In this document: one piece after another, positions 7,626 through 16,017 of the stretch | How positions within the stretch are numbered: the first letter of the stretch is position 1 | How the letters are laid out: the number at the start of each line of letters is the position of its first letter | Assembly (NCBI GenBank): GCA_000431015.1 | Contig: HF986035.1 | Coordinates: forward strand, 1 to 48,212 | Source of the DNA: Alistipes sp. CAG:514 | Lineage (GTDB): Bacteria; Bacteroidota; Bacteroidia; Bacteroidales; UBA932 | Direction: 5' to 3' | DNA length: 48,212 bases | The notes under the pieces: generated by a model | The model's input: the letters and a program-made list of their open reading frames with translations, nothing else | The model's database searches: none | What the model was told of the DNA's origin: nothing | Made by a program: the position numbers and the translations under genes

Positions 7626-9302
7626 TTATTCAGGCTTGTAGGAGTCCTTCAGGGCTGTCGTCTTGTTGAATATCACCTTGTCGGCGGTGCTGTCCGGATC
7701 CTTGTAGTAGTAGCCGGTGCGCTCGAACTGGACGGCGATGCCGGATTTGTCATCCAGAAGGGCCGGCTCGGCGTAGCCCTTGGCGACCGTGAGGGATTCC
7801 GGATTGAGGAAGTCCTTGTAGTCCTTGTCCTCAGGGATGGAGTTCATGTCCTCCTTGACGAAGAGACGGTCGTAGTTGCGGATCTCGATCTCTTTGGCAT
7901 ATTCAGTTGAAACCCAATGGATCGTGCCTTTGACAGAGCGCCATTCGCCTCCTCCCGGCTTCGTGGTAGGGTCGTAGGTGCACTTGAGCTCGACGACATT
8001 GCCCTCGGCATCCTTGACGACCTCCTCGCACTTGATGATGTAGGTGTATTTCAGACGAACCTCTCCGTCTGGTTTGAGGCGGAAGAACTTCTTCGGAGCA
8101 TCCTCCATGAAGTCGTCGCGCTCGATGTAGAATTCTCCCGTGAACGGAACCTTGCGGGTGGCTCCCTCCGGCTCGGCAGGGTTGAGAGGGCAGTCGAACC
8201 ACTCCACCTTGCCCGGCTCCCAGTTGGTGAGGGTGACCTTCAAAGGTTTCTGAACGACCATATACCTGTTGGCCCTTGCGTTAAGATCCTGGCGCACACA
8301 CCATTCCAAAAGCTGGATGTCCATCATCTGGTCACGCTTGGAGACTCCGATCTTCTCGCAGAACATCTTGAGGGCCTCGGCGGTGTAGCCACGGCGGCGA
8401 ACTCCGCAGAGAGTAGGCATACGTGGATCGTCCCATCCGGAGACAAGGCCTTTCTGGACGAGTTCCAGAAGCTTTCTCTTGCTCATCAGGGTGTAGGTGA
8501 GGTTCAGTCTGGCAAACTCGTACTGATGGCTCGGCCAGATTTCAAGGGTCTTGATGAACCAGTCGTACAGAGGTCTGTGGACATCGAACTCAAGAGTGCA
8601 GATCGAGTGGGTGATGTGCTCTATTGAGTCGCACTGGCCGTGGGTGAAGTCGTACATCGGGTAGATGCACCACTTGTCGCCCGTGCGGTGATGCGAGGCG
8701 TGCTTGATCCTGTAGAGAATAGGGTCGCGGAACATCATGTTCGGGGAGGCCATGTCGATCTTCGCGCGGAGAACCTTCTCTCCGTCAGCGTATTTGCCGG
8801 CCTTCATATCCCTGAACAGCTGGAGGTTCTCCTCTACTGAACGGTTTCTGTAAGGGCTCTCGGTTCCCGGCTTGTCCACGGTGCCGCGTCCCTTGCTGAT
8901 CTCCTCCTGCGTCTGGTCGTCCACGTAGGCCTGACCGCGCTCGATCATCTGCTCGGCCCAGGCGTAAAGCTGGTCGAAATAGTCGGAAGCGTAAAGTTCC
9001 TTGTCCCACTGGAAGCCGAGCCACTGGATGTCCTCCTTGATCGAATCGACATATTCAGTGTCCTCCTTGGTCGGGTTGGTGTCGTCAAAGCGGAGGTTGG
9101 TCTTTCCGCCGTACTTCTGGGCGAGCCCGAAGTTGATGCAGATGCTCTTCGCGTGTCCGAGATGGAGGTACCCGTTAGGCTCCGGAGGGAAACGTGTCAT
9201 CACGCTCTTAACTCTTCCGGACTTCAGGTCGTCCTCTATTATCTCCTCAAGAAAGTTGAGTCTTTTCGGCTCCTCGGCCGTTGGATTTTTCGCTTCTTCC
9301 AT
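7626..9302 (-). CDS. glnS: Glutaminyl-tRNA synthetase
   Basis: This cytoplasmic class I synthetase charges tRNA-Gln. The product is 558 residues, against 554 in E. coli. It carries PPEPNGYLHLGH (HIGH motif, HLGH at 47-50), the LRFDDTNP segment just after it, and LMSKRKL (KMSKS) in the catalytic core, followed by the two beta-barrel anticodon-binding domains. Its presence implies direct glutaminylation rather than the GatCAB route. The start ATG at 9302 follows a good promoter (9324-9357) with about a 20-base leader. The Lol-type permease gene follows after 11 bp in the same transcript. Confidence 0.97.
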   Translation of the reverse strand: MEEAKNPTAEEPKRLNFLEEIIEDDLKSGRVKSVMTRFPPEPNGYLHLGHAKSICINFGLAQKYGGKTNLRFDDTNPTKEDTEYVDSIKEDIQWLGFQWDKELYASDYFDQLYAWAEQMIERGQAYVDDQTQEEISKGRGTVDKPGTESPYRNRSVEENLQLFRDMKAGKYADGEKVLRAKIDMASPNMMFRDPILYRIKHASHHRTGDKWCIYPMYDFTHGQCDSIEHITHSICTLEFDVHRPLYDWFIKTLEIWPSHQYEFARLNLTYTLMSKRKLLELVQKGLVSGWDDPRMPTLCGVRRRGYTAEALKMFCEKIGVSKRDQMMDIQLLEWCVRQDLNARANRYMVVQKPLKVTLTNWEPGKVEWFDCPLNPAEPEGATRKVPFTGEFYIERDDFMEDAPKKFFRLKPDGEVRLKYTYIIKCEEVVKDAEGNVVELKCTYDPTTKPGGGEWRSVKGTIHWVSTEYAKEIEIRNYDRLFVKEDMNSIPEDKDYKDFLNPESLTVAKGYAEPALLDDKSGIAVQFERTGYYYKDPDSTADKVIFNKTTALKDSYKPE

Positions 9303-9323
9303 TTTCTGTCACTATTAAACTCA

Positions 9324-9357
9324 CAAAATTACAAAATATTCCGCAGTTCCCCCAAAA
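9324..9357 (-). promoter_or_regulatory. Promoter of glnS
   Basis: The minus strand reads TTTTG (9353-9357), then 21 bp, then TAATTTTG (9324-9331). This is the Bacteroidota housekeeping pattern with consensus spacing. Confidence 0.65.
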
Positions 9358-9449
9358 CATCTTCACACCTCCAGTGACTGTTTTTGACAATTCAGATTTT
9401 TTCCTTATTTTTAGAAAGTAATGTCACTGACTCCGTAGAAATGTTCGAA

Positions 9450-9686
9450 ACAAGAGTCAAGTTTCTAGGCCTTTATAATGGTCATGGTTACGTTGCTGGA
9501 AATTATTTAAAAAATTCGCTATGAGATTTGTCTGTTATATTTGTTTGATAATTTCGATAGTTAGTTTTGTGCTTTATGTCGTTTATGATGTAAAGGTACT
9601 TTTGGCTTTAGCCTTTATTTCTGCAATCTTGTCAACTGTGATTTATAAGAAGATGCGTAAAGATAAAACACAGTCTTGACTCTTGT
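9450..9686. repeat. 12-bp perfect inverted repeat enclosing an AT-rich cassette
   Basis: ACAAGAGTCAAG at 9450-9461 and CTTGACTCTTGT at 9675-9686 are exact inverted copies, 213 bp apart. The enclosed DNA is clearly more AT rich than the flanks and holds one small ORF whose stop codon lies inside the right arm. There is no transposase and no visible target duplication. The stretch 9332-9449 holds the outer promoter region of glnS and otherwise nothing I can identify. Confidence 0.5.
9521..9679 (+). CDS. Possible 52-residue two-helix membrane peptide
   Basis: An ATG ORF of 52 codons encodes two hydrophobic segments (about residues 4-21 and 27-42), separated by YDVK and ended by a basic tail (KKMRKDKTQS). 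The ORF is closed upstream by a stop at 9476. Its codons are AT rich (TTT, ATA, TTA, GTA), unlike neighbouring core genes, and it lies within the 9450-9686 inverted repeat. Short hydrophobic peptides of this kind occur as toxins, as components of small mobile elements, or as membrane-complex subunits; none is proven here. A chance ORF is possible. Confidence 0.4.
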   Translation: MRFVCYICLIISIVSFVLYVVYDVKVLLALAFISAILSTVIYKKMRKDKTQS

Positions 9687-9720
9687 CAGGAATAATTTTA
9701 GCCAGAAATCACATCCTTCA

Positions 9721-10278
9721 TCAGTACAGCCGGTAGCCGCGCAGAGCCCGTTGCATGGCGAGGTGGCCGGGGCAGAGGGATTCGAGGAGGGCGTGGAACC
9801 GCGGGCCGTGGTCGGGGTGGCGGAGGTGGCAGAGCTCGTGGAGGAGGACGTAGTCCTGCAGCTCGTCCGGGAGGCGTACGAGGTTGAGGTTCAAGTTGAT
9901 GTTGCCTTTGCGCGAGCAGCTTCCCCAGTTCGAGGAGTTGTGCTTGATGCGGACGGAATTATATTCAAATGAATATCTTTCCGCGAGTTCCCGCAAACGC
10001 TTCGGGAGTACTTCTTTCGCCACCCTGCGAAGCTCCTCTATCTCCTCAGGAGTAGGAATATGCCCGGCTCCGATCCGCTCGCGCTGCCGTGCCTGGACTT
10101 TCAGGACCCAGTCTTTTTTTGCCAGGAAGAATTCCAGTCCGGCCTTGTACGGAACGAAGTAGGGGATTGTAACAGTAACGCCCCTGCGGGGATTCACACG
10201 GAGTGTCACCCTGCGGGAGCGAACGTTTTTCCGGATTGTTACGGCTCCGGCGTCCGGATCGTCATAGATTTTCTCCAT
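9721..10278 (-). CDS. YgjP/DUF45-type metallopeptidase
   Basis: The 185-residue cytoplasmic protein has the zinc motif HELCH followed by LRHPDHGPRFH, the HExxH plus downstream His arrangement of the YgjP (DUF45, M48-like) family. Just upstream is the family hallmark NSSNWGSCSRKGNINLN. The substrate is unknown; YgjP-type genes are often linked to restriction or DNA-processing loci, but no such link appears here. Its ATG lies 17 bp inside the end of the CPBP gene, so it is the last gene of a three-gene translationally coupled operon. Confidence 0.85.
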   Translation of the reverse strand: MEKIYDDPDAGAVTIRKNVRSRRVTLRVNPRRGVTVTIPYFVPYKAGLEFFLAKKDWVLKVQARQRERIGAGHIPTPEEIEELRRVAKEVLPKRLRELAERYSFEYNSVRIKHNSSNWGSCSRKGNINLNLNLVRLPDELQDYVLLHELCHLRHPDHGPRFHALLESLCPGHLAMQRALRGYRLY

Positions 10279-11230
10279 GGGTCAGGTCGTCGGCGCTCGG
10301 AACCACATCGCAGGATCCCTGCGGCGAGTCAGCCTTGATTCTTGACAAGTACCTGACAGCCAGGAACAGGACAGCGGCGCTGACAATGAATATGCCCGCG
10401 TAGACCTTCATCGGGATGATGTCCAGAAGACTTGCGTCGGCTCCCAGATCCCTGAACGCCGGCAGTTTGGAGGACAGCACGGAGACCGTGTTGTTGACGC
10501 AGTGCATCAGCATCGTGAGCTTCAGCGAGCCGGTCTTGTAGTAGGCGTAGCCGAAGAAACTTCCGAGAATGAACGCCGAGATCCCCTGCCAGAGATTACC
10601 GTGGATCGTGGCGAAGAAGATGGCCGAGATGGCGATGGCGAGAGCCGGGTTCATGCCTCTTCTGCTTCCGTCCTCTCCCGGCTCACCCTTGCGGGAATAG
10701 TTCAGAAGACCTCTCAGCACGACTCCTCTGCACATCCATTCCTCCAGAACCGGAGCCAGCACGCTCATGCTCAGAAGACTGACCCACAGCGGACCGTCAA
10801 GGAGAGTCTCCAATGTCCTCACCAGGTTCTCATCCATGTCAGGCAGCACGCTCATCAAAGGTTCCAGCATCATGGCCAGAGCCACCGTGCCGAAAGCCAT
10901 GAGGAGAGCCGTGAGCGCTCCTCCTTTCGACCCGAAATGATTGCTGTCCAAGGCGTAGCCCCTGTCGAATGTGGAGTTGCGCATGCTCTTCAGCCTTACA
11001 TACATCAGGACAGGCAGGAACTGCACCGGGTAGACGATCAGCATGCTGTAGTAGAGCGGGAATCCCGGCAGGAACAGCAGAAGTCCGAGGTTCACAAGGC
11101 CTCCGATGATCATTCCTACCAGAAACCAGGCAAGTATGGCGAAAACACCGGCCACGCCCGGAGTGTACCAGGCGCAGCCGGAGAAGAGGTCGTAGTTCTT
11201 CTCGACCTTTCGTGTCTTGAGGAAAGGCAT
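10262..11230 (-). CDS. CPBP-family intramembrane metalloprotease (CAAX protease-like)
   Basis: The 322-residue polytopic membrane protein has the three Abi/CPBP motifs in order: EEWMCR (EExxxR), FATIH (FxxxH) and HCVNN (HxxxN), all in the C-terminal half. This family comprises Rce1-like prenyl-protein proteases and bacteriocin-immunity proteins. The ATG at 11230 overlaps the TAA of the preceding gene by one base (TAATG). An in-frame ATG 43 codons upstream reads through that gene and is rejected, since its product starts with non-hydrophobic, Cys/Arg-rich sequence. The substrate is unknown. Confidence 0.88.
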   Translation of the reverse strand: MPFLKTRKVEKNYDLFSGCAWYTPGVAGVFAILAWFLVGMIIGGLVNLGLLLFLPGFPLYYSMLIVYPVQFLPVLMYVRLKSMRNSTFDRGYALDSNHFGSKGGALTALLMAFGTVALAMMLEPLMSVLPDMDENLVRTLETLLDGPLWVSLLSMSVLAPVLEEWMCRGVVLRGLLNYSRKGEPGEDGSRRGMNPALAIAISAIFFATIHGNLWQGISAFILGSFFGYAYYKTGSLKLTMLMHCVNNTVSVLSSKLPAFRDLGADASLLDIIPMKVYAGIFIVSAAVLFLAVRYLSRIKADSPQGSCDVVPSADDLTHGENL

Positions 11231-12168
11231 TATTTCTTCCAGAGAGGTGTAGGGTAGACACCCTTGTCGACAAGCTCCTGGAACTTGGCAACAACGCCCG
11301 GGCGATCCTCCTTGTAGGTCACGCCGAACCAGTGGGAGTCCGTGGAGAGAACCTCGCACTTGTAGCCGCGTTCCTTCATCAGGATGTCAACGGCGTAAGG
11401 GATGAAATATTCCTTCTTCAACTCGTTGATGTTCTGCTCAAGGAAGCTGCTGAACACCTCTTCGCTGAGTTGGAAGTAGTCAGGGGTGAAGCCCCACATG
11501 TTCATGGAGCAGAGGGCCTTGCCGTCGAGCTCGACGTGGGTCTGTCCGTTGACGGAGTTGTCGCCATAGACCTTGCCGTCAGCCTCTTTCCCGATGTTCA
11601 GGTGCTCGGCCACGCCCGTGAGGTGGAGATCCTTGTCGTAGTAGCAGATGCCACGGGAGACCTTGCCATATTCGGAGAGAGTGTTGTCAAGCTCGAAGCC
11701 GACGATGCTGCATGTGCCGGTTGTGCCTTCGTGGGCCCTGAGCCAGTCGCCCAGGATCTGGAAGGACTCCTTGCCGTAGTAGTCGTCACCATTGATGACG
11801 GCGAACGGCTCGTGGATGACATCCTTTGCCATCAGCACGGCGTGGGCGGTTCCCCAAGGCTTCTGCCTCTCTGGATTGAGGGTGAACCGTGACGGTATCT
11901 TGTTCAGTTCCTGGATGACGAAGTCGAACTCCAGCGGAGTCCCGTCAGGGCAGGTCACGCCGCTGTATTTCTCCTTCACGGTCTGCTTGAACTGTTCGAG
12001 GAAATACTCCCTGACGATGTAGACAACCTTGCCGAAACCGGCCTTGACGGCATCGTAGATTGAGTAGTCAATGATGGTCTCGCCGTTCGGCCCGAGTCCG
12101 TCCATCTGCTTCAGTCCGCCGTAACGGCTTCCCATTCCGGCCGCAAGTACAAGAAGTGTTGGTTTCAT
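11230..12168 (-). CDS. Sugar-phosphate nucleotidyltransferase
   Basis: The 312-residue cytoplasmic protein begins with the nucleotide-binding signature LVLAAGMGSRYGGLKQ and has GDDYYG, the metal-binding acidic motif of NTP_transferase enzymes, near residue 126. It would make an NDP-sugar from a sugar 1-phosphate and an NTP. Length and start resemble GalU/RmlA relatives, but the sugar cannot be assigned: the family found across Bacteroidetes is usually annotated only as a nucleotidyltransferase, and no sugar-modifying genes adjoin. It is the first gene of the operon with the CPBP and YgjP-like genes. Its -7 element lies at 12210-12217. Confidence 0.85.
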   Translation of the reverse strand: MKPTLLVLAAGMGSRYGGLKQMDGLGPNGETIIDYSIYDAVKAGFGKVVYIVREYFLEQFKQTVKEKYSGVTCPDGTPLEFDFVIQELNKIPSRFTLNPERQKPWGTAHAVLMAKDVIHEPFAVINGDDYYGKESFQILGDWLRAHEGTTGTCSIVGFELDNTLSEYGKVSRGICYYDKDLHLTGVAEHLNIGKEADGKVYGDNSVNGQTHVELDGKALCSMNMWGFTPDYFQLSEEVFSSFLEQNINELKKEYFIPYAVDILMKERGYKCEVLSTDSHWFGVTYKEDRPGVVAKFQELVDKGVYPTPLWKK

Positions 12169-12209
12169 TTTTTTTGGATATTAATGTTTTCAACAATCGG
12201 TTTATTTCA

Positions 12210-12227
12210 CAAATTTAGTTATTTTTG
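12210..12227. promoter_or_regulatory. Back-to-back promoters, nucleotidyltransferase (-) and divIC (+)
   Basis: TAAATTTG on the minus strand (12210-12217) and TATTTTTG on the plus strand (12220-12227) are both TAnnTTTG elements separated by 2 bp, so the divergent transcripts would compete for the same DNA. The plus element places the start of transcription near 12233, downstream of the upstream in-frame ATG at 12184. Confidence 0.55.
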
Positions 12228-12249
12228 TACAAATAAAGCTCTTTTCGCC

Positions 12250-12576
12250 GTGGGAAAATTCAAGGACATCTGGGACACCGGTAAAGATGGCAGGAACGCC
12301 GAGAAACGCTCCTTCATCCGCTATGCCATTGTGGCCACAACCTTGTTCGTTGTCCTGGTCGGTTTCGTGAACCAGAACAACATAGTCCGCTGGGTAAAGG
12401 CCGGATTCGAGATCCGCAGCCAGGAAAGACAGATCGAGAGGTACAGCACCGAGATCAAGGAGATGGACAGCCAGATCCACGGTCTGACCTCCAACCGTGA
12501 CTCACTGGAGCGTTTCGCCCGCGAGAGCTTCGGATTCGCCGAACCTGGCGATGATGTCTATGTAGTTGGAAAATAA
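12250..12576 (+). CDS. Septum formation initiator, DivIC/FtsB family
   Basis: The 108-residue single-pass protein has a basic cytosolic N-terminus, one membrane helix (about 23-42) and a coiled coil (IRSQERQIERYSTEIKEMDS region). It ends with the family tail RFARESFGFAEPGDDVYVV. DivIC/FtsB partners FtsL and FtsQ in the divisome. I chose the GTG at 12250: the ATG at 12184 lies upstream of the promoter element at 12220-12227, and its extra 22 residues are not family-like. purB starts 7 bp after the stop, so the two are an operon. Confidence 0.85.
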   Translation: MGKFKDIWDTGKDGRNAEKRSFIRYAIVATTLFVVLVGFVNQNNIVRWVKAGFEIRSQERQIERYSTEIKEMDSQIHGLTSNRDSLERFARESFGFAEPGDDVYVVGK

Positions 12577-12583
12577 TTGTTTA

Positions 12584-13951
12584 ATGAATATGGATTTTCA
12601 TTCTCTTCTGGCGGTGTCCCCGATCGATGGTCGGTATGCCGCCAAAACCGCTGCGCTGAGGCAGTATTTCAGCGAGTTCGCCTTGATCCGTGACCGCGTA
12701 CGCGTGGAGGTGGAATATTTCATCGCCCTGTGCGAAATTCCTCTGCCACAGCTCTCTGACTTCGGCGAAGGCACGGGATTGACCCGCGATGAACTCTTCG
12801 CCCGTCTGCGTAAGCTTTATCAAGCGATGACTCCGGAAGACGCCCAGAAGGTAAAGGACATCGAGAAGATCACCAACCACGATGTCAAGGCCGTTGAATA
12901 TTTCATCAAGGAGAATTTCAAGACTCTTGGAATATCCCGCTGGCAGGAGTTCGTCCATTTCGGCCTCACCTCGCAGGACATCAACAACACCGCGCAGCCT
13001 CTGATGTTGAAGGAAGCCCTTGAGAATGAATATCTTCCCGCACTCCACGAGGTAATCTCCATCCTTGCCGCCGATGTCGAGGCCTGGAAGGATGTCCCCA
13101 TGCTCGCCAAGACTCACGGCCAGCCGGCCACTCCGACCAGGCTCGGCAAGGAGTTCCAGGTGTTCGTCGCCCGTCTTGAGGAGCAGCTGAGGCAGTTCTC
13201 CCTTCTTACCTGGCCTGCCAAGTTCGGAGGGGCTACCGGCAACATGAACGCCCACAAGGTCGCCTTCCCGGACATCGACTGGCCTTCGTTCGCCGAGGGT
13301 TTCGTGGCCTCCCTGGGACTCAAGAGATCCTTCCCGACCACCCAGATTGACCACTATGACAACCTGGCCGCCATCTTTGACTGCCTGCGTCGCATCAACA
13401 CGATCCTCATAGATCTCTGCCGTGACATCTGGACCTACATCTCGATGGAGTACTTCCATCAGCAGGTCGCCAAGAACGAGGTCGGCTCCTCGGCCATGCC
13501 TCACAAGGTCAATCCTATCGATTTCGAGAACGCCGAGGGTAACCTCGGCATGGCTGACGCCGTGCTGACGTTCCTGTCGATGAAGCTTCCGATCTCAAGG
13601 TTGCAGAGAGACCTGACAGACTCCACCGTCCAGCGCAACATCGGTGTCCCTGTGGCTCACGGTTTGATCGCCCTGGCATCTTTGAAGAAAGGACTCGGCA
13701 AGCTGATCCTGAACCGCCCGGCCATTGACGCCGACCTGCACCGTAACTGGGCTGTGGTCGCCGAGGCCATCCAGACTATCCTGCGCCGCGAGAATTACCC
13801 GAATCCGTACGAGACTCTCAAGAACCTCACCAGAACGGGTGCCGCCATTGATGAGCGGACCATCGAGGATTTCGTCAATGGCTTGGATGTCAGCGAGTCA
13901 GTGAAGGAGGAACTCCGCTCCATAACCCCTTGGAACTACACCGGCTTCTAG
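12584..13951 (+). CDS. purB: Adenylosuccinate lyase
   Basis: PurB cleaves SAICAR and adenylosuccinate, two steps of purine synthesis that release fumarate. The 455-residue product matches the E. coli-type enzyme in length. It contains the fumarate-lyase signature GSSAMPHKVNPIDFENAEGN, with the catalytic loop Ser in GSS, as well as KTHGQPATPT and TSQDINNTA. I chose the ATG at 12584; a TTG at 12566 overlaps divIC and adds non-conserved residues, and an ATG at 12590 is also possible. It is convergent with the DoxX/MauE gene. Confidence 0.96.
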   Translation: MNMDFHSLLAVSPIDGRYAAKTAALRQYFSEFALIRDRVRVEVEYFIALCEIPLPQLSDFGEGTGLTRDELFARLRKLYQAMTPEDAQKVKDIEKITNHDVKAVEYFIKENFKTLGISRWQEFVHFGLTSQDINNTAQPLMLKEALENEYLPALHEVISILAADVEAWKDVPMLAKTHGQPATPTRLGKEFQVFVARLEEQLRQFSLLTWPAKFGGATGNMNAHKVAFPDIDWPSFAEGFVASLGLKRSFPTTQIDHYDNLAAIFDCLRRINTILIDLCRDIWTYISMEYFHQQVAKNEVGSSAMPHKVNPIDFENAEGNLGMADAVLTFLSMKLPISRLQRDLTDSTVQRNIGVPVAHGLIALASLKKGLGKLILNRPAIDADLHRNWAVVAEAIQTILRRENYPNPYETLKNLTRTGAAIDERTIEDFVNGLDVSESVKEELRSITPWNYTGF

Positions 13952-14026
13952 GCCAGGCCGTAGTACCGAGTGCTGGAATCCAAGGATGGATCACAGTGTC
14001 GGGGGCGTAGGTTCCGGGTACCGGAA

Positions 14027-15265
14027 TCAAAGAATCAGCAGCAGGGCGAAGACATAGAGGATGAAGCCCTGGAAGTGAAGGCGCTTCCTGGTGCTGGAAT
14101 GAAGCATTTCCTCGGTCGGGTCGTCCACGGTCTTCCCGCTCAGCGTCTCACCGGACGGGATTCTACCATTGGAATATTTCCGGATCAGCTCGCCGTCGCT
14201 GAACCACGTCGCGCCGCCGTTCGAACGGTTAAGGCTGACAAGGGTCTTTCTGTCGGCGTGGTAGGTTGAGGAAAGCAGTCTGGAATGGATTTCGGGCGTG
14301 AGTGCGGCCAGGTTGTCGAACTGGTCTTTGGACGAGGAGACCAGCAGCAGGGGAGTGAACCCGGCGGCCTTGGCTCCGTCCAGGGCGTCGGCGATCCTTG
14401 TCCACCGGTCTCCGCTCAGTCTCCCGGCGTCATAGACGGAAACGGCCAGCACGTTGCCGACGGTCGCCAGCTTGTCGTGATAGTTGCCCAAGGAGTCATA
14501 GAAGGAAAGCGCCGGCTCGTTGTCCTCGACATCAGTGCCGTTGATGAATATGGTCTCAGTACGGACGTAGGTCCAGGTCGAGTCCGGGAGGTTGTCCAGA
14601 TCAAAGGCTCCTTCCTGGCCGTTCTTCTCGTAGATTATCGTAGATTTGTAGTACCCTGTCTCGTCATCGTTCCCGTCGTCATCATCCTCCGAGGCCAGCA
14701 GCTCGCTGCCAGGTGTGAATGCAGTGTAGTCCACCAGCGGGATGGCGGTCAACGAGTACACCGTGAATGCTATGAGTGAGGCGGTCACGATGCCGAAGGA
14801 GACATATTTCCGCTTCCTGTTCTTGCCGAAATTCCTGAACGGAAGGAATGCCGTCAGCGCCAGAGCCAGCAGCACAAGGTTCTTCAGGAATGTCTGGAAA
14901 TTAGTAAGATGAATCACTTCCCCGAAGCATCCGCAGTCCGTCAGCGAGACGGGATTGAAGATGGCGAGCAGGAGGGTGAGCGCCGTGAAGAAGACAATCA
15001 TGGCGGTGGTGATCACGGCGACCGGTTTCCTCCACACTCCGCAGATCATGGCCGACCCGAGAATCGCCTCCAGGAGGGCGAGGGCCACGGCTCCTGCCTT
15101 TGCAAGTGGAAGAAGGAAGGTGATGTGGAGGAAGCGGAGGTAGCCTTCCATCACCAGCCCGGCTCCGACAGGATCAAGGAGCTTGAATATTCCAGCGATC
15201 ACGAAGACCACTCCTATGATGAAAGCGCACAGCCTTCTCAGCCTGAAAAGGTAAACGTTCTTCAT
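14027..15265 (-). CDS. DoxX/MauE-like membrane protein with extracytoplasmic domain
   Basis: The 412-residue protein has four or five membrane helices in its first 170 residues, with the sequence DCGCFG between helices, a CxC motif common to DoxX/MauE redox-linked membrane proteins. An acidic loop (ASEDDDDGNDDE) then leads into a soluble domain (about 200-385) resembling a thioredoxin-fold module (LLVSSSKDQFDNL), and a final membrane helix ends the protein. This resembles the family annotated in Bacteroides as BT_3928-like. A role in thiol redox or quinone chemistry is inferred, not shown. Its ATG overlaps the tmk stop by 4 bp, so it is translationally coupled to tmk. Confidence 0.75.
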   Translation of the reverse strand: MKNVYLFRLRRLCAFIIGVVFVIAGIFKLLDPVGAGLVMEGYLRFLHITFLLPLAKAGAVALALLEAILGSAMICGVWRKPVAVITTAMIVFFTALTLLLAIFNPVSLTDCGCFGEVIHLTNFQTFLKNLVLLALALTAFLPFRNFGKNRKRKYVSFGIVTASLIAFTVYSLTAIPLVDYTAFTPGSELLASEDDDDGNDDETGYYKSTIIYEKNGQEGAFDLDNLPDSTWTYVRTETIFINGTDVEDNEPALSFYDSLGNYHDKLATVGNVLAVSVYDAGRLSGDRWTRIADALDGAKAAGFTPLLLVSSSKDQFDNLAALTPEIHSRLLSSTYHADRKTLVSLNRSNGGATWFSDGELIRKYSNGRIPSGETLSGKTVDDPTEEMLHSSTRKRLHFQGFILYVFALLLIL

Positions 15266-15948
15266 TTTTTCTCGATGTGTTCGTCAATAATTTCTTTGAT
15301 CTTTGCGAATATCGCGTCCGGCGGCAGCATCTCTCCCGACTCGTCCGAGCAGTCGATCCTGATGAGGTCCGGGTCAAGCGTGGCTTGCCGGCGGTAGATG
15401 GCCTGGACTTGCCGCTGGAATTCGATGTCCGCCTCGTGGATGTCCTGCGAACCGTGGAGATAGTCCCTGTCACTGCCTGTGCGTGACTCCTCCAACCTGC
15501 TCTCGACGAACGAGATAGGAACATCCAGGAATATGTTCAGGTCAGGTTTCGGCAGGGCGAAATCGCCATATTCAGTGTCAATGATCCAATTCCTCAGGCG
15601 CTCTCTCTCGTCCGGATCCGGCAGTTTCGCACATTGGTAGGCGATGTTTGAGTAGACGTATCTGTCGAGCAGCACCGTGCCGCCCTCCGAAAGGGTCTTC
15701 CTCATGGCAGGGGCAGCTCCGTGCCTGTCCTCGGCGAACAGCAGTGCCACCAGTTGCGGGTGCACCGCCTCGTTTGAGCCGAAGTCCCCCCGGAGGAAAC
15801 GGCTGATGAGATCTCCGTAGACGGGTGCGTCGTACCTTGGAAAGTGGATGTACTCCAACTCCGGGCAGATCTTTTCGAGATATGCCCTTAACTTCTTGAC
15901 TTGCGTTGATTTCCCGGCTCCGTCCAAGCCTTCCAGAACGACCAACAT
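15262..15948 (-). CDS. tmk: Thymidylate kinase
   Basis: Tmk phosphorylates dTMP to dTDP. The 228-residue product has the P-loop EGLDGAGKST at the N-terminus, FPRYDAPVYG (dTMP-binding region), LDRYVYSNIAYQ (DRY/H motif) and an Arg-containing lid (ESRTGSDRDY). The start is set at the ATG of MLVVLEGLDG (15948): the upstream ATG at 15984 lies on the far side of the -7 element TATCTTTG (15972-15979). The downstream DoxX/MauE gene overlaps by 4 bp. folP diverges. Confidence 0.95.
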   Translation of the reverse strand: MLVVLEGLDGAGKSTQVKKLRAYLEKICPELEYIHFPRYDAPVYGDLISRFLRGDFGSNEAVHPQLVALLFAEDRHGAAPAMRKTLSEGGTVLLDRYVYSNIAYQCAKLPDPDERERLRNWIIDTEYGDFALPKPDLNIFLDVPISFVESRLEESRTGSDRDYLHGSQDIHEADIEFQRQVQAIYRRQATLDPDLIRIDCSDESGEMLPPDAIFAKIKEIIDEHIEKK

Positions 15949-15971
15949 AGCGCGATTGTTTTCTTTATGCG

Positions 15972-16000
15972 CAAAGATATTCATTTTTTGTCTAATTTTG
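15972..16000. promoter_or_regulatory. Divergent promoters of tmk (-) and folP (+)
   Basis: TATCTTTG on the minus strand (15972-15979) serves tmk; TAATTTTG on the plus strand (15993-16000) serves folP. Each gives a leader of only about 15-20 bases to the chosen start codon and rules out the longer in-frame starts. Confidence 0.6.
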
Positions 16001-16017
16001 CTGAAATTTTAACCATT

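Noticed and set aside
14010..14028. Hairpin GGTTCCGG-GTA-CCGGAATC as a purB terminator
   Set aside because: The stem is short, overlaps the stop of the convergent gene and has no U tract on either side.
15949..15984. Longer tmk start at 15984
   Set aside because: That ATG lies on the upstream side of the -7 element TATCTTTG at 15972-15979, so it would not be in the transcript; the P-loop start at 15948 fits the family.
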